Assembly: GCA_021307315.1 (NCBI GenBank)
Contig: JAJSPD010000027.1
Span: 310,001 to 374,000 of the forward strand
Length of the DNA: 64,000 nucleotides
Direction: 5' to 3'
From: Bisporella sp. PMI_857
Taxonomy: Eukaryota; Ascomycota; Leotiomycetes; Helotiales; Helotiaceae
Shown here in pieces: positions 21,630 to 33,518 of this stretch (its first letter is position 1; the number at the start of each line of letters is the position of its first letter). The position numbers were made by a program, and so were the translations under genes. Below the pieces are notes generated by a model, which saw only the letters and a program-made list of their open reading frames with translations, did no database searches and was not told the DNA's origin.

Positions 21630-22167
21630 CAGTCGAAACTGTTTATATGGGAACGCTTGGTTCCAAGTCCTGATTCCCATATATAGGGGTTTCCCATGTA
21701 AAGGGGTCTTATATAAGCAAGATTATACTGCATTCTAGAAGCACCTTCCAGCGATATACACACTAAATTAGAGTTAAAATACCACTGGCGTAAACGATAT
21801 TTTTCTCATTCGTAGAATTATAGCTTTTTATTCGACTTCTAAACTGTGCTGCGATTAGTACACTTGGGATAATTGGTTTTCTAGCTCGTCGATAAAGCAT
21901 ATAATAAAGCTTAGAAAAAGTCAAAATAAAAGTATTTTTGTTCAATTAAAGAGTGTTGACAATCATATAATAACTAATTTAAGAACAGGAACTTTGGCCC
22001 TACTACATTCTTATATAGAAATGTACCAAAAAAGCTTGTATTTTATTCCTATATGCATTTAAAAAGATTTTCCTATTTACCCACTATAAAATCGACTATT
22101 ACAGGCCTTCATTCCCATACCTGGAGGTTTTTCATATAAGGGGTTTTCATATAAACAGTTTCGACTG
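21630..22167. mobile_element. Non-autonomous DNA transposon with 20-bp terminal inverted repeats and TA duplication
   Basis: The element starts CAGTCGAAACTGTTTATATG, and its last 20 bases are the exact reverse complement. Both ends are flanked by TA (21628-21629 and 22168-22169). Further degenerate inverted similarity (ATAGGGGTTTCCCATG against ATGGGAATG...) lies inside each end. The interior (about 500 bp) is AT-rich; a 60-codon ORF at 21763-21945 (-) shows no transposase motif. TA target duplication and TIR style fit the Tc1/mariner-pogo superfamily. It is probably a deletion derivative or MITE mobilised in trans. Confidence 0.85.
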
Positions 22168-22169
22168 TA

Positions 22170-22707
22170 ACTTCTTCGCGTGTGTAGTGAGCATAGAGAG
22201 CAGAGTATGTTGATATAACTGCAGCTGTGGGAATCCCAGAGTCGTTGGTGCAAATCCCGCCTCTAGAAGATACTTTACAGCGCGATTGCAGGCAATTAGG
22301 TTCATCCGCAACTGACCCCCTCATTCCCCGCCTTCGTTTTGCTGTGTTTTGTAGATCTATGGACCTTCTAGCTGGCCTTATGCTTTGATTCACAAGCGTG
22401 TCACGGCTTTTATGGGCAAGAGTCAAGTCAAGGTCGGCCATGTGCAAGGATCGCAGAAGTTTAATGGCCATTAACGGCCAATGGCTAATACTTGAAGTTG
22501 GCAGCCATGGAGTGCTAAACGAATCTAAGCTATTATTGGGTGACACCCATGGTGGGTATTAAATAAAGGACAGAAGTTGCCAATAATCCCTAATAGACAC
22601 AATCCTATATTTGATTTACGGGCTGCAAACCGATTATTTAGCCGAGAACGGACCTATGATATATTACAAAAGTTGAGGCCTATGGTGCCCCGGCCTACTT
22701 GATATCA
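22170..22707. other. Intergenic with an unassigned minus-strand ORF
   Basis: A 145-codon ORF (22546-22109, -) runs into the right end of the TIR element. I recognise no motif and its codon quality is doubtful. The rest is featureless. Confidence 0.3.
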
Positions 22708-23538
22708 TTAGAAAAGCAGAATAGAAAACATGATACCAGCTACTAAAGCAGCGGCGGCGGCGGCGGCGCCGCGCGTTCGAACAGCACTGCTGGCGGTCTC
22801 TGGGGTGCTACTAGGCGTCGCTTTTGTGCTAGTTGCAGCGGAGCCACCGGTGATGCTGCTATCGCCAGTAGCCGTGCTGCTACCACCGCTAATGGTCGTG
22901 CTGCTACGACCCCCAATGGTCGTACTAGTGGGAGGGCTCGTACCGCTAGGTTGTGGAATAGCGAGCGTCGAGGTATTAGGAGGGGGAATATTTCGTTCCG
23001 CATAAAGGTTGCCGGTTGTCCCGTTTGCAAACTGGTAATCGCCAGTAACGAGGTTCAAAGTATTACCTTCCGCGTCGAAAGTGTCGCCAGTTGCGACGGT
23101 ACCGCCAGAGCCATCCGAAAATACGTATGATGTAGATGATGGGTCCTAAAAGAGTTAGTTAGTATTCGAGCAACAACGACATTAGTGACGCACATAGCAG
23201 AATGGAATGTTGTAGTCGGGGAGGACCAAGCACTGAACTGCCGGGTTGCAGCATAGTGCTTCCTGCCTCTTCGTCACCAAGTCTCGCTTAGCCATCTTCG
23301 CCGACAGTCCTCCAATGCCAGACAGAGTCATGGAATTAAGATATTGATTAGGATCCTCGTACGCATCCGGAGCACCGAGCGAGACGCTACCGGCAGGATA
23401 GCAGGGAACGAATCCAGGATTTTGGCAGACATTTTGTCGCTTGGAAAAGCCACCAATGTCGGCCAGGCTAGGTGTAGCTGTCGCGAAGAGGGTAGAGGCA
23501 GCGACCTGGACAATGGTAAAGAGAGTTCTGGTATACAT
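22708..23538 (-). CDS. Small secreted GPI-anchor-type protein, cysteine-containing, with Ser/Thr-rich stalk
   Basis: Exons on the minus strand are 23538-23194 and 23145-22708, with a 48-nt intron 23193-23146 (gtgcgt donor, actaac branch); 260 residues. MYTRTLFTIVQVAASTLFAT is a signal peptide. A KR at a FSKRQ site and further KR pairs look like Kex2 cleavage sites. The mature N-terminal domain has cysteines in VCQNPGFVPCYPAG and LCCNPAVQCLVLPDY...FCY. Residues about 150-230 are Ser/Thr/Gly-rich (ATSTKATPSSTPET). The end is Ala-rich and hydrophobic (AAAAAALVAGIMFSILLF), as needed for GPI attachment. The start was chosen at the signal peptide; an in-frame ATG at 23625 would add an unlikely extension. 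Role unknown, probably at the cell surface. Confidence 0.85.
22746..22770. repeat. GCG/CGC trinucleotide run encoding the poly-Ala segment
   Basis: Repeated gcg units inside the 3' end of the secreted protein gene encode alanines just before the hydrophobic tail. Confidence 0.7.
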
Positions 23539-25560
23539 TTTGATATTCTGAGGTGAGATAGGGAAAATATATCCAGCTTCTGAGAGCCTACAAAAGGATG
23601 CTCTGTGGTGGTGGGCACCAAACAAAAGGTACGGGACGATGTTAAATAGTCCGGCAGCCTGCGAATAGCCTTGTCAGCTTCCTTTTTAACGGAAGTGCCC
23701 CGCGCCAATGCCACAAAATTTTAATCTGTTATGTGATGCGGGGAATATATTGAGCCCATCCAGTCCAGCTGGCGATGCGTGAGACAATGTAGCTTCGAAA
23801 GCCCGGCCCAGATCAGCGTAATGGCTGTTGGCAATAACGCCGCAGCACGCCCCGGTATTGCAGTGGTAGAAGTGCTGAGGGGCAGCACCATTCAACTCTA
23901 TAGCCACTGTCAGCAGGCCCATGCCACTTGTACTTGCAATTCTTAGCATTGTGGTGTACCTTTGTATGGTGCATTGGAGGCATTGGAAATATTGGATGCT
24001 TTGGGGAATTTGGGGCTAGCTGCAGTGATCGCCTTTGCCAGTTCCTTGGCAATTCCTTGGCGATCATCTTGGCGATCGTCCGCATCAGGTGCTTGGCATT
24101 CCTATCCAAAAAGTATATTCGCTATAGGCCTTCGCAGGCACAATGTGCCGCTGGAAATCCTTGGCCGCAATTCATGGTTGAAAGCTGAGAAATATAACCG
24201 CGATAGAGCCTGGCGCCAAGACACCCATAGCAACAATCTGCAAAAAAAAATAAAAAAAATACGGGCTGGTTGTTGGAGGCACTGTCACCAACCTTATATA
24301 TAAGGAGCCAAGTAAAGACTTTATGCAACCTCCTCCCCCTGTCATAAATCCAATTCAAGTCTCTATTGTGACTGGCTGAAAGGTTCTTATCACGAGAATT
24401 CTACTGCTCGAAGGAGTCGAGTTTAATATATCGGTAGATCACGTGACAATTGAGAAAAACGGTCTTCTTTAAAAAGAGAGAGAGGGGAGATACCTGGTCT
24501 AACATTATCAACTACTACACACTAGAGTACTACATGCTTGGCTTCAGCTTGTATTGCTTGTCAGCTGTGTTTCAGCTTGAAGCCTTAAAGTCAAGTTACC
24601 TCTAGATTCTCTGCGCTAAGTGCTTGGGCAGCGCCACTCGCATTGGAGCAGTTCCTAACAAGCACGATGGCCGCTTGGCCCGTGCAAAGGGGATAGTTGT
24701 TCTCTTAGTGGCATTGGCGGCGCCTGCGCTACTTCAGAGCCCCGCGCGGACTCCGGGATCCGCCCAAGTTCCCTCTTGGCAAGGAATTTGTAGGGACCGC
24801 AGATCGATGACGCATCAAATCTACGCAGGCAGCTGTATCCCCCTTAGTGGCAGAATTCCCGATCGTACGGTCGCAACAGCCCAAGAGGGTGCTTCATACG
24901 TACTACCATATCCTTTCTCGCAATCGAGGGGCATGCAGTGACGGAATGGCAGCTGTGAGCGGCAAACAAGAATATAAGACAGGATAGGACCGAGGACAGG
25001 GTGGAAATTGCTTGTGGGCGGGCCACATAAGCCCTCTGTACTACCATCTCTATGATTCAGCTCAAAACAGCAGCTCTCCCAGACCGACCCCAAGACCTCC
25101 ATTTTCCTAAATCTCAATTTTCATCAATGGCTACTATGAATTTGAATCACATCCAATGCTGTATTCTTGTTATAAGTCGATAGCATGTATAATAGCTCCG
25201 TTGTATATCTGGAAATGCTAGTGCCCCAGATCTACCTAGACTTTCGCAACCCCTTTCCACATCCTCGTTTCAGAACCAACATCATCCAGCCCAAAGGCAA
25301 AACCGCTCCATGACCCACAGAAAATCACAATTTAGTCAGTTTGGCTGGGCGGCGTTGAAGTAAGATCGCGGCACCTCAATCTCAACTCAGGTCTCATAAT
25401 CGCTGGGTACAAAACCCCTAGATGGAGGACTTTATTCTGCGTCTATATCATAACACTACATCCATCTGGTCTAACCCCTCGGCAATTTGCTCGTCCAATA
25501 GTGCCCGGTATTAATTTCGGCTGGGCACCGGCATGCTCTCTTGAGAGGCGACATGTGAAC
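23539..25560. other. Gene-poor stretch
   Basis: Several overlapping ORFs of 80-113 codons on both strands (23686-23949 and 23813-24109 minus; 23962-24303 and 24624-24941 plus) show no motif. A CACGTG lies at about 24440, followed by a purine-rich tract. I cannot support any gene. Confidence 0.4.
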
Positions 25561-25561
25561 C

Positions 25562-26720
25562 ATATCTAGCGCTCTTCGGATCTAAGCATTCGGAGGTTTG
25601 CCATGCATAAAAGTTAGAACAGCGCACTCCCTCCTTTCCTTGTTGTTGTTCCTCCTTCAACAGCAAGGAATCGAAACAGAGGTGATGAATGACCATATTC
25701 GGAAGTTGCGGAAGAGAGGAGAATACCAGCTCTCAGCCGTGAAGGAGACCCGAGCAAATAGAACGATGTCACAAGGCGCGACGGCGTCAAGAACCATTCC
25801 AAGAACTTCTGCAGGAAACCTCTCCCCTTCCTTTACGTAAGGAGATGTGAGAAAATACGATAATACGTGGAAGCTAGCTGAGCATTCCGTTGCGGAAGAG
25901 TTGGTGAGCAATAGGAATACTGTTGAATACTATGTCTTTGATGCTGAAACTAGGATGAAAGTGATGTCGCTTAGTGATATCAATATGCAGAACGCTTCAT
26001 TTCCTCTATCTTCTATATGACCTACCAACTCCCTTGCGTGTGACATAGTCGGCCCATAAGGAAGATGATCCCCAAGATCCTCGCAAAGAACGACGAGACC
26101 CACGAAGCTAGTAGACCTCTATAAGAGGACTATCTCCTCCCGGAAAGAACTCAGCCCCTAGCAGTAGCTCCGCAATCTCGGATCCAGAGGATATTTCAAA
26201 GTCCCAAGCATCAAGACGCAAGACCGCATTACCCAGTCTGCGGGAAAGTGTTGATGAATGGCATTTGCTAGGCTGTACGGGCATAATAAAGAATCGCCAC
26301 TGGTATACGAAGTCCATAAAAATGCGATACTGAAGGACATTCAAGGAGCTTGGTTACCCGACTCAGGCTCCCAATGCTCAACTCTTTCTCTGTCTGTAGC
26401 ACCCTGTCCAGCAGGTATCTCGAGAAGTAGATTGCCTCCATTCTGCAGCAAATCCTTAATCGACAAGGCTTCAGGCTTGTCAATTGATTGAGGACCGAGA
26501 AGCCTCATAGTAAGGGGTAACCCCGTATCTCCGTCGACTTCTTCGCGGTGCCAGAACGGAACAGTTAAGAATGCTGAATCTAGGTCGAGCGTATAAAAAT
26601 AATCGAGATTCTACTGAAGCGGGAGCAGAAATGAGATTGACGTCGCTTTATCCCACTTAGTAATGTCGTCATGAAAATCTTTCACCGTCGAATAGGTAGA
26701 TATATCGCCAGGAGAGCTAA
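25562..26720 (-). pseudogene. Decayed uncharacterised fungal protein gene
   Basis: On the minus strand long protein-like readings follow each other but switch frame and carry stops. They are DDITKWDKATSISFLLPLQ (then TAG), NLDYFYTLDLDSAFLTVPFW, MRLLGPQSIDKPEALSIKDL, LRLDAWDFEISSG, GLVVLCEDLGDHLP and finally FPAEVLGMVLDAVAP (25657-25911). The YTLDLD and AWDFE segments resemble a widespread family of uncharacterised fungal proteins seen from memory; no enzymatic motif is present. Several in-frame stops (TAG, TGA) and at least two frame changes rule out a product. The last part could instead be a separate F-box-like fragment. Confidence 0.5.
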
Positions 26721-27474
26721 TTTGTCGACGCTTTGGTGAATTTGATACCACTTTCCTGGATGTAAAAGCGAGTCAACTAGTTGAAGGCAGAAAGCAAGTG
26801 AATGAGAAGCCAATTTATCCCCTCGAGTGGCCATGGCAACAACATGTGGATTGGAATGCCAGGTGTTTAACAAAGAACAAAGAATGATTGTAGCCCAAAG
26901 GTTGGACGCTTGACGTAAACATGGCCCAGCGGACCTGGACATCTTCCAGTTGATGTTCAACTCTCAAGAGCCTTGCTATTCTACGAGTAAAGGGCAAAAT
27001 TAGGCTGACTTGGGATAGGTAGTCTTCTGAATGGCTATGAATCTTGAGGCTCTCTTGAAAGTCTCTCGCCGGGTTGGCTTTCCCATCGCACGTGCTAGCA
27101 GGGATGGGGTAAATATATTAAACTTTTGATAGAGAGACATATATAATACACTTAACTGGCTACGAAAGGGCTTGGCGTTATCCGGTTTGCCCATTATTCA
27201 GAGTGTATAGTAGTAGGGCAAGAGGCCGCTTCCCAATGGACATATAACATCAGTAACTAGTATTTCCTCAATCTCTACATCAACTATGCAATTATCTTCT
27301 CGATCCATTTCTCTACTAATCCCTTGAGATCGGATTTCAGGCATCTCAACCACTGATTACTTCTCCACCAGCATATACAAGGCAGCGCTAACATCAGATT
27401 ATGGTAAGCAACACTCGAGACTAGGCTACTTATTATCCCTTCCGTATTACGTTAACAAATATACAGATCTAGTC
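26721..27474. other. Unassigned, possibly upstream part of the relic
   Basis: Minus-strand ORFs of 92 and 64 codons (26682-26960 and 27000-27194) are open but unrecognised. They may be the 5' end of the decayed gene next door. Confidence 0.3.
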
Positions 27475-27803
27475 ATGATGGCAAATAAAAACTGCATTAG
27501 CGTCCCGGTCCTGGATGGCCTCGTTACTTTCGCCGAAAATGATGTTCTTTACAAAGACGCCGTAAAAGCAATGGGCCTCTGAATCTTGAGCGATACATCT
27601 CAGCGATTAACAGTTTCACTGTTGTTCCCGAGCGGAATCACAAGGATAATTATATCGTCTTCATCCTCCTCCGAATCTGGCGTCGCTGGGCAGAGGATAG
27701 AAGCCTTGTGAATCATACTCTTGCAGATGCGAAGAAGGCAGCGGATTCTTCGGGAGACCTCTTTAGAGCAGCTTACGAATGCCTTGGAGAATGCCAATAC
27801 TAA
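27475..27803 (+). pseudogene. Short hypothetical ORF with one frameshift
   Basis: ATG at 27475 follows a plausible intron acceptor (aaatatacag). The first part (CISVPVLDGLVTFAENDVL) runs to TGA at 27580. Shifting frame at the AAAA run near 27563 gives a continuous reading (LNLERYISAINSFTVVPERN, IVFILLRIWRRWAEDR, FRAAYECLGECQY) to TAA at 27801-27803. I do not recognise the family. It could be a small gene with a sequencing or natural indel. Confidence 0.35.
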
Positions 27804-28020
27804 ACATGGCCGCGGCTGGGCCTTGCTTTTCTGTAGTAGTGGAATTAGATTCTACGAATATCATCACACCTTACTAGCGAACCGGCGCCTAGTTCAATGG
27901 ACTGAGGCTGGAGATTCGACTAGAACGGTATACCATGTCCGCAACAGCACGGGAGCGGTCGATCGGATGCTACGCTGCGTGGCTCAGACTTCTGTTCCCC
28001 TTGTACGACGCTGAATTTTG

Positions 28021-31000
28021 TCTAGTAAGGTAGGATACGATTGAAACGTTCACCATTAGGGCCTTGGCATCTTCGACACACCAAAAACCAAAGCACGCTG
28101 CTTTTATTTTTGCTGACACAAAACTTACTAAAAATTGTGTGTCGCGATTTTGCGCAATTTTACAATATAACTTTTATTTAAACAACAACGAAAAAGTTAA
28201 AACTTGATTTATTGAAATTCAATAAACCTAATTAAAACGAAATCTTTATATATATATATATTTATATTTGTTTCGTTGTAAGCTTTATTATAAAAAAAAC
28301 AATTTCAAGTAAAATCAAGTTTAGCGTATTTCGCTTAGTACAACAGCAAACCATATATTCAAAAGTAGAAAAGTGCAAGTAAATACTTCGCTTAACTATT
28401 TTAATACAGGAAATAGCGGGTATGTGCCAAGGCACTAATTGTGAACGTTTTAATCGTACCCATAAAGTAGCGTCGGTTCCTCTCGCCCTTCCTTTTGCTT
28501 TGTACTTAGATGAAGGGAAGAATGAGTCCTTATTTGAAGATTCTAGGTATAGCTTCTGCTCTACTTCCGCCTTTTGTTGAAGATATTGGCTATCCTACCG
28601 AGCTCTATAATTTTGCAAAGCCTACAATGTCCTCTCTACTACAGGCGGAATCCGCATTGGCAGTGCAAAACGGGACGTTTCCTCTCGTCAGGCTATCCGG
28701 GCGCCTCCCGCAAACTAGGCCTCATCACCTTAGGAATGCCTATCTCTGGTGGTGTCTACCTAGTGTCGTTTGTCCTAGGCAGTGCTGCGTGCATGGATCT
28801 TGTTGAGGTGAAGGAAATCAGCCCAACGTATTCCTTCCCCCCAGTGGCTATCGCGGGCACAACAGCTGCGCTGCAGGTAATATACAATGAGGAACTTGCC
28901 CAGAGTTCAGAGAGCAATTCAGATTGAGAGGCTTGTCTTTGAAGAGTTGGAAACGTAGCCATATCCTTTTATTGACTACGCCAGTATCAGAAGTAGGGTT
29001 CGGAATTTGGTTGCAGAATGTTGATCGGAATACTTGTCGGCATATATTTGAGCTGTGTATGCACAGTGGACTATTGGTGTTTCCCAGTCAACTAGCGTTG
29101 CAATGATAATAACGGATGGCGAGTTGGCAAACGCACCTCGCATCTTGAAGGAGACCTTTGCATTATCTCAACAGAGTTACCCAAGGCCAGTTATCCATAA
29201 TTTACTCCGCATACATATTTGCCTTTAGACACTGACAAACATGGAGCTGCATCTTTTAGATGGGTTGACGACTGCCCCACAACATCACTGATTCAGGATA
29301 TAGCGCTTTTGCGATTGATCAGGGACAAGTGTCCAAAGTACAGGCGTTGTAATAATACAAGAATAGAATATAGCTATAAGGAAGGCTGGGGTTTTTTAGA
29401 GGCACACGCTCAAATGGAATAAGCGCTTTTTGGGACCTTGAGATCAACTTGAGGATTTTAATTATTCGCTATATATATTTTTGTTGGTAGCTATTTGTAC
29501 GTAGTTATGATCATGTAACAAGCACCTGAAACAGTGGGACCTCGATCTACTCAACTCGGTAGAACTAGAACTTAGAACAATCAACGAATATCAAAACCAC
29601 ACCAGCAAGAGTGTAGTCAATAGCTACTACGCCTTTTGCCACGTGGTATGTGTTCCGACAATTTTGTCCTATTTTATAACTGCTAGTTTTTTAAAGCTTT
29701 TAACATTTGATTTATTATTTACTGCCGTTGACTTTTTATTCCGTTAGTTTTATTCGTTATTTATAAACCTTTTCGTATAGCTAATAGCAAATTATTTTAA
29801 CAGGTATTTTTTTGGTCACAAATCCAATCCTTGGGCGGTTGATAGGGTGGTTCTATGATAAGAATACTAAACTAAGGAGGAAAGGCCGAGGATCGAGAAT
29901 TATAGATTGTTAATCACATGCTTAGGATGCACGACATGTGACATAAGGGTTTATATGCATACAAATTTTTGAGGGAATATATGGTAGGTTAGTAATAAGT
30001 TAGGTAATGTTAAAAGCGGCGCAGGATTGCAACTCCTATGATTTGTATAGTAAAGGGGACGATATCCCGAGTGACAAGAAGCTCAAGGGTTGCTGGCTTC
30101 TGTTTGTCTTATTGCTGAGCACAGACAGCCAACTTCCTTCACAGCCATATTACATTAACTTAATCGACACATTTTTTCCTTACAATATAATTAAGTAGTA
30201 GATGCTGGCTGGGCTAGATCATTTAAATTTATCCTGGGAGAGCAATTTCAAGACTTCTGACTCTATATGAAAATATTTATGAAGCTTTGGATGCGCCGAA
30301 CTACAGTGTTGCGTCTAATCCCTTCTTTTATGTGTTCTTAAACTCCATCCAGGAGAGTGACTAATTCAACGCTTTCAATAAAATAGATTTACAATATTTG
30401 GTGAATTATTATATGTCCATTTATTCTGTTTATCAATTGGAGAGGGAAAGCGGACATTTGTCAGCAAGTCCATTGCATGTTGTCTGGGCTCGCCCCTAGG
30501 TTTCCAGCGCCTATCATGGAGCAAAACGCAAGTACATGGACAATTATGAGTTGATGAAGTTGATTGATTATTAGGGGGAAGAAGTTTATAGGAAACATGT
30601 TATGAACGGCGAACTCCACTACTTGCCACTCGATTAGCTTTACAAACCTCTTGTCACTAGGCAAGGTTTTTACACCACAACTTATTATTCAGACTGTAAC
30701 CTAGAACTGTTGGACTGCAAAGGATTAAGTTGTCCTTATTTTGCATGCCGAGATCTACACTATTGACCTTGACTTCGTGGGCCCCCGGGGTAGATTGTAT
30801 GTATCAACCAACATTGAGAGTCGAATATATTACCGGTTTTACAGCTTAATCCCTCCTACAAACAATTCTCAGGGCCAAATCAACTTTCACGTTTCCAAGT
30901 CATTCATGTTTCACAATGTTCCTCTTCTCTGTTTGTTGCTATGTTATATCTTTCACAGCAAAACCCTATCGAAAACGGGGACATCGCAGCCGTGCTATAC

Positions 31001-31402
31001 CATTGGATTGGGTATTCCGGGTTTGGAGCTGAGAAGGGAGATAATGGCCACAGTCAAAATAGGCTTGGGCTATGAAAATTGGGCTCTGCCTTAAACAGGG
31101 TACAAGGTTTGCTAGGTTTGGCGCATGCTTCAATTTGCTGATTGCTAGAATACAAGAAATATACGAATAACCTCAAAACTAGGTGAGAATAAAGGGGTAA
31201 CTCCAATTAGGTAAAGACTGGCGATTACGAATCTTCCAAGACAAATAAGTCAACATAACAAACGTCCTCAGCTCAACGACTGCTCTTAAAGCCATTAAAA
31301 AATAGGGGAAAGAATCCACTATATTTCTTTCCATCTTCTTACCTCCTGTCTCCCCACATACTGCTGATCACGTCACATTCGCCAGCCATCCTTCGCACAA
31401 GC
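28021..31402. other. Long gene-poor, mostly AT-rich tract
   Basis: The segments 28080-28420, 29440-29830 and 30170-30450 are extremely AT-rich with stops in all frames (including a TA dinucleotide run near 28247-28260), as expected of RIP-mutated repeats. Isolated open stretches (28574-28927, 117 codons with a hydrophobic MPISGGVYLVSFVLGSAACM segment; 30741-31094) have no motif I recognise. I support no gene. Confidence 0.5.
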
Positions 31403-32172
31403 TCAGGTGATCTTGCTCAAGACAAATGCCGCAGCTTCAGCAGCATTATTCCCATAACTCGTATGCGCATTCGGATCAAAACCTCCGTTGGGGTTACAGA
31501 TGAAATCCCCAGTAGCACAGAAAGACTTGACTTTAGAGGCGGCGATATTGGAGATAGCTTGGTTGTTGTATGGATCGCCGAATACGACCTGCGGGGGTCA
31601 GATGGTTTGCACTTTTAAAAGGTTTACGGCTGTAAGTGGCATAGCGAAGAGCACATGTTACATACAACTGCCTTAACTTTAGACGCGACAGAAGCCAGAT
31701 TCGGGCCCGCGAGATGGATAAGCTGGGCGCCTTGGCTATAAGAAATTAGCCATAAATATCACGTGTACATTCGAAGGATGAGGAATACTACATACCTATA
31801 CCCCGATAATACAATTTGTGTATTTGGACACTTGCTACTGGCCAACTGCGCGAGACTCACTAGGGTTGCAGCACCAGCCCTGGAGCCGCCAGCCACCGCA
31901 TCTTCATACGTGGCCGGATAGTCAACTCCTTGAACTGCCACGTTGGAGGCTCCAAGGCGCGAGGATAAGGTGGTGAAGAAAGGGGGACCGACAATAGAGC
32001 CTACATTGCCAGGCTGACCACTGCCGCGTCCGAAGATAATAGTCACTTTTTTGCAGGCGCCTGTGATAAGCTCATTGCGGGTAGTTTGGACTGCTTGTCG
32101 TTGTTCGACTTGGGCAGCTGGGAGGGCAGATGTGAGCGCTAAGAGAGAAGAGAGGATTGTTGTGTACTTCAT
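31403..32172 (-). CDS. Cutinase, secreted serine esterase
   Basis: Exons on the minus strand are 32172-31796, 31735-31666 and 31588-31403; introns are 60 nt and 77 nt; 210 residues. A signal peptide (MKYTTILSSLLALTSALPAA) precedes the mature enzyme. The catalytic triad is complete: Ser126 in GYSQG (restored by the first splice, which adds the last base of the Ser codon), Asp177 in ATGDFIC and His191 in AHTSYG. Cysteines 40/115 and 173/180 correspond to the two cutinase disulfides. The length is typical. Cutinases hydrolyse cutin esters of plant cuticle and act outside the cell. A TATTTAAAA element lies about 130 bp upstream (32297-32305). The gene looks intact although it is surrounded by decayed DNA. 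Confidence 0.94.
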
Positions 32173-33139
32173 TTTGCTGGACAGGTTGGGCTTTAGAAGT
32201 GTTTTGTAGTTGGATCTGAATTGCGAAACTGAGCCAAGTTCCTGGATCTGAAGCTTTCTAGAATGTAGATTGAATTGTTAAGACGGTACATTATGTTGTT
32301 TTTAAATAGTGATCATAGAATCTCCACAAATTCTTGAAGGCGGAGAAGTTCCTAAGATTTCATGCCTCGGCATCAAGATGTCCTTCTCCTATTCTCATAT
32401 TCTAGGCAATGGATTTACAGCTCGAAATATCTATGTGGTTCGGCATTCCGGGACGGCAATTGAGTTTGCTCGGTTTTCTACTTTAAACAATAGCGGAGTC
32501 AAAAATTATACCCTCAATTCCTCCAGTAGTGGTAGGAAAGCATGCCTTTTGTGTCACTAATTGATGATAGAGAATACTCCGCTGGTTAAAGTCCCCTGAA
32601 ATTCGGTCCGATAAAGATTGACATATGTTGGTAGCTAATACCTACATAAGGATATAGGTGTATTCAAACCATCGAATATCATAAAAATGGAAGTTCAAAA
32701 AGTCATTGAGTTGTCAAAAGAGTAAGGCGGTATTTAAAAGGGCCGGATTCGGTCCGCTGTGCTTTGCTTCCTATTTTGGTATGTCTTGGGTTTCTAAAGT
32801 CAACTTCTAGTGGAGGGATTAATTAAGGTGATGCAAGTCATCTCCCGCGTTCTGCACCCCGCATTCAAGGTTGCTTTGTGAAAAGTCTTGATGCAATCTC
32901 CCCCTCTCGCCCTGAATAGATGCGATTTAGTGGATCATATTGACCTGATTCGCAAGGATTTATAAGCGTCTTTGTCACTTTACCTGCCTAATCGGGGATC
33001 CTACAATCCTTATAAAAATTGTCACGCTGGCTTCACTTTACGTCTTTTCAGAATCGGGTGGTCAGGTTTGACAATTTGTTAAAATTGAGTAATGGGCTTT
33101 GAAATCCTAATGGAACGTACCCCACAAGATTAATTGATT
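32173..33139. other. Intergenic, cutinase promoter side
   Basis: Contains the probable TATA region at 32297-32305. The 83-codon ORF at 32309-32560 has no motif. Nothing else is supported. Confidence 0.45.
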
Positions 33140-33518
33140 ATGTCATACTTGGTTCCAGCCACTGTTAAAATCAACAGCTATGCCGGCGCAGTCCAGCTTC
33201 GGCACACGCAAAAGGATTGGGATAAGTTCAAGAAAGACATCATTTTTGTATAGCCAGGTCTAGACTCCCTCTACCATGGTAAAGAAGTGAATTCCATGAA
33301 AAAGCACGTTATCGACCAGTTGAAATATATCCCTCACAAGGTCATAGAGAAGCTCAAGACCAAATTTTGTCAAACTATGCCAAAGGCTGAATATACAGAC
33401 AAGGACCTTCCTCCCTTCTATTAAGCAAAAAAAGAAAGCTGCCGTTAATGAAGAGTGGAAGGAAATCATGGATCAGCTCATAAAGGACGCCGAAGCCGTG
33501 AACGCAGTCTGGATGTGA
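33140..33518 (+). pseudogene. Small hypothetical ORF broken by stops and an indel
   Basis: ATG at 33140 opens MSYLVPATVKINSYAGAVQL and continues through a Lys-rich helical stretch (DWDKFKKDIIFV). A TAG follows, then the same frame resumes (MKKHVIDQLKYIPHKVIEKL ... TDKDLPPFY) to TAA. Moving frame at the A7 run near 33424-33430 gives EEWKEIMDQLIKDAEAVNAV and TGA at 33516. About 125 codons in all. I do not recognise the family; periodic Lys/Leu/Ile suggests helices. It may be a relic. Confidence 0.4.

Noticed and set aside
22109..22546. 145-codon minus-strand ORF as a transposase of the TIR element
   Set aside because: It starts outside the element, shows no DDE or helix-turn-helix motif and runs through the terminal repeat.
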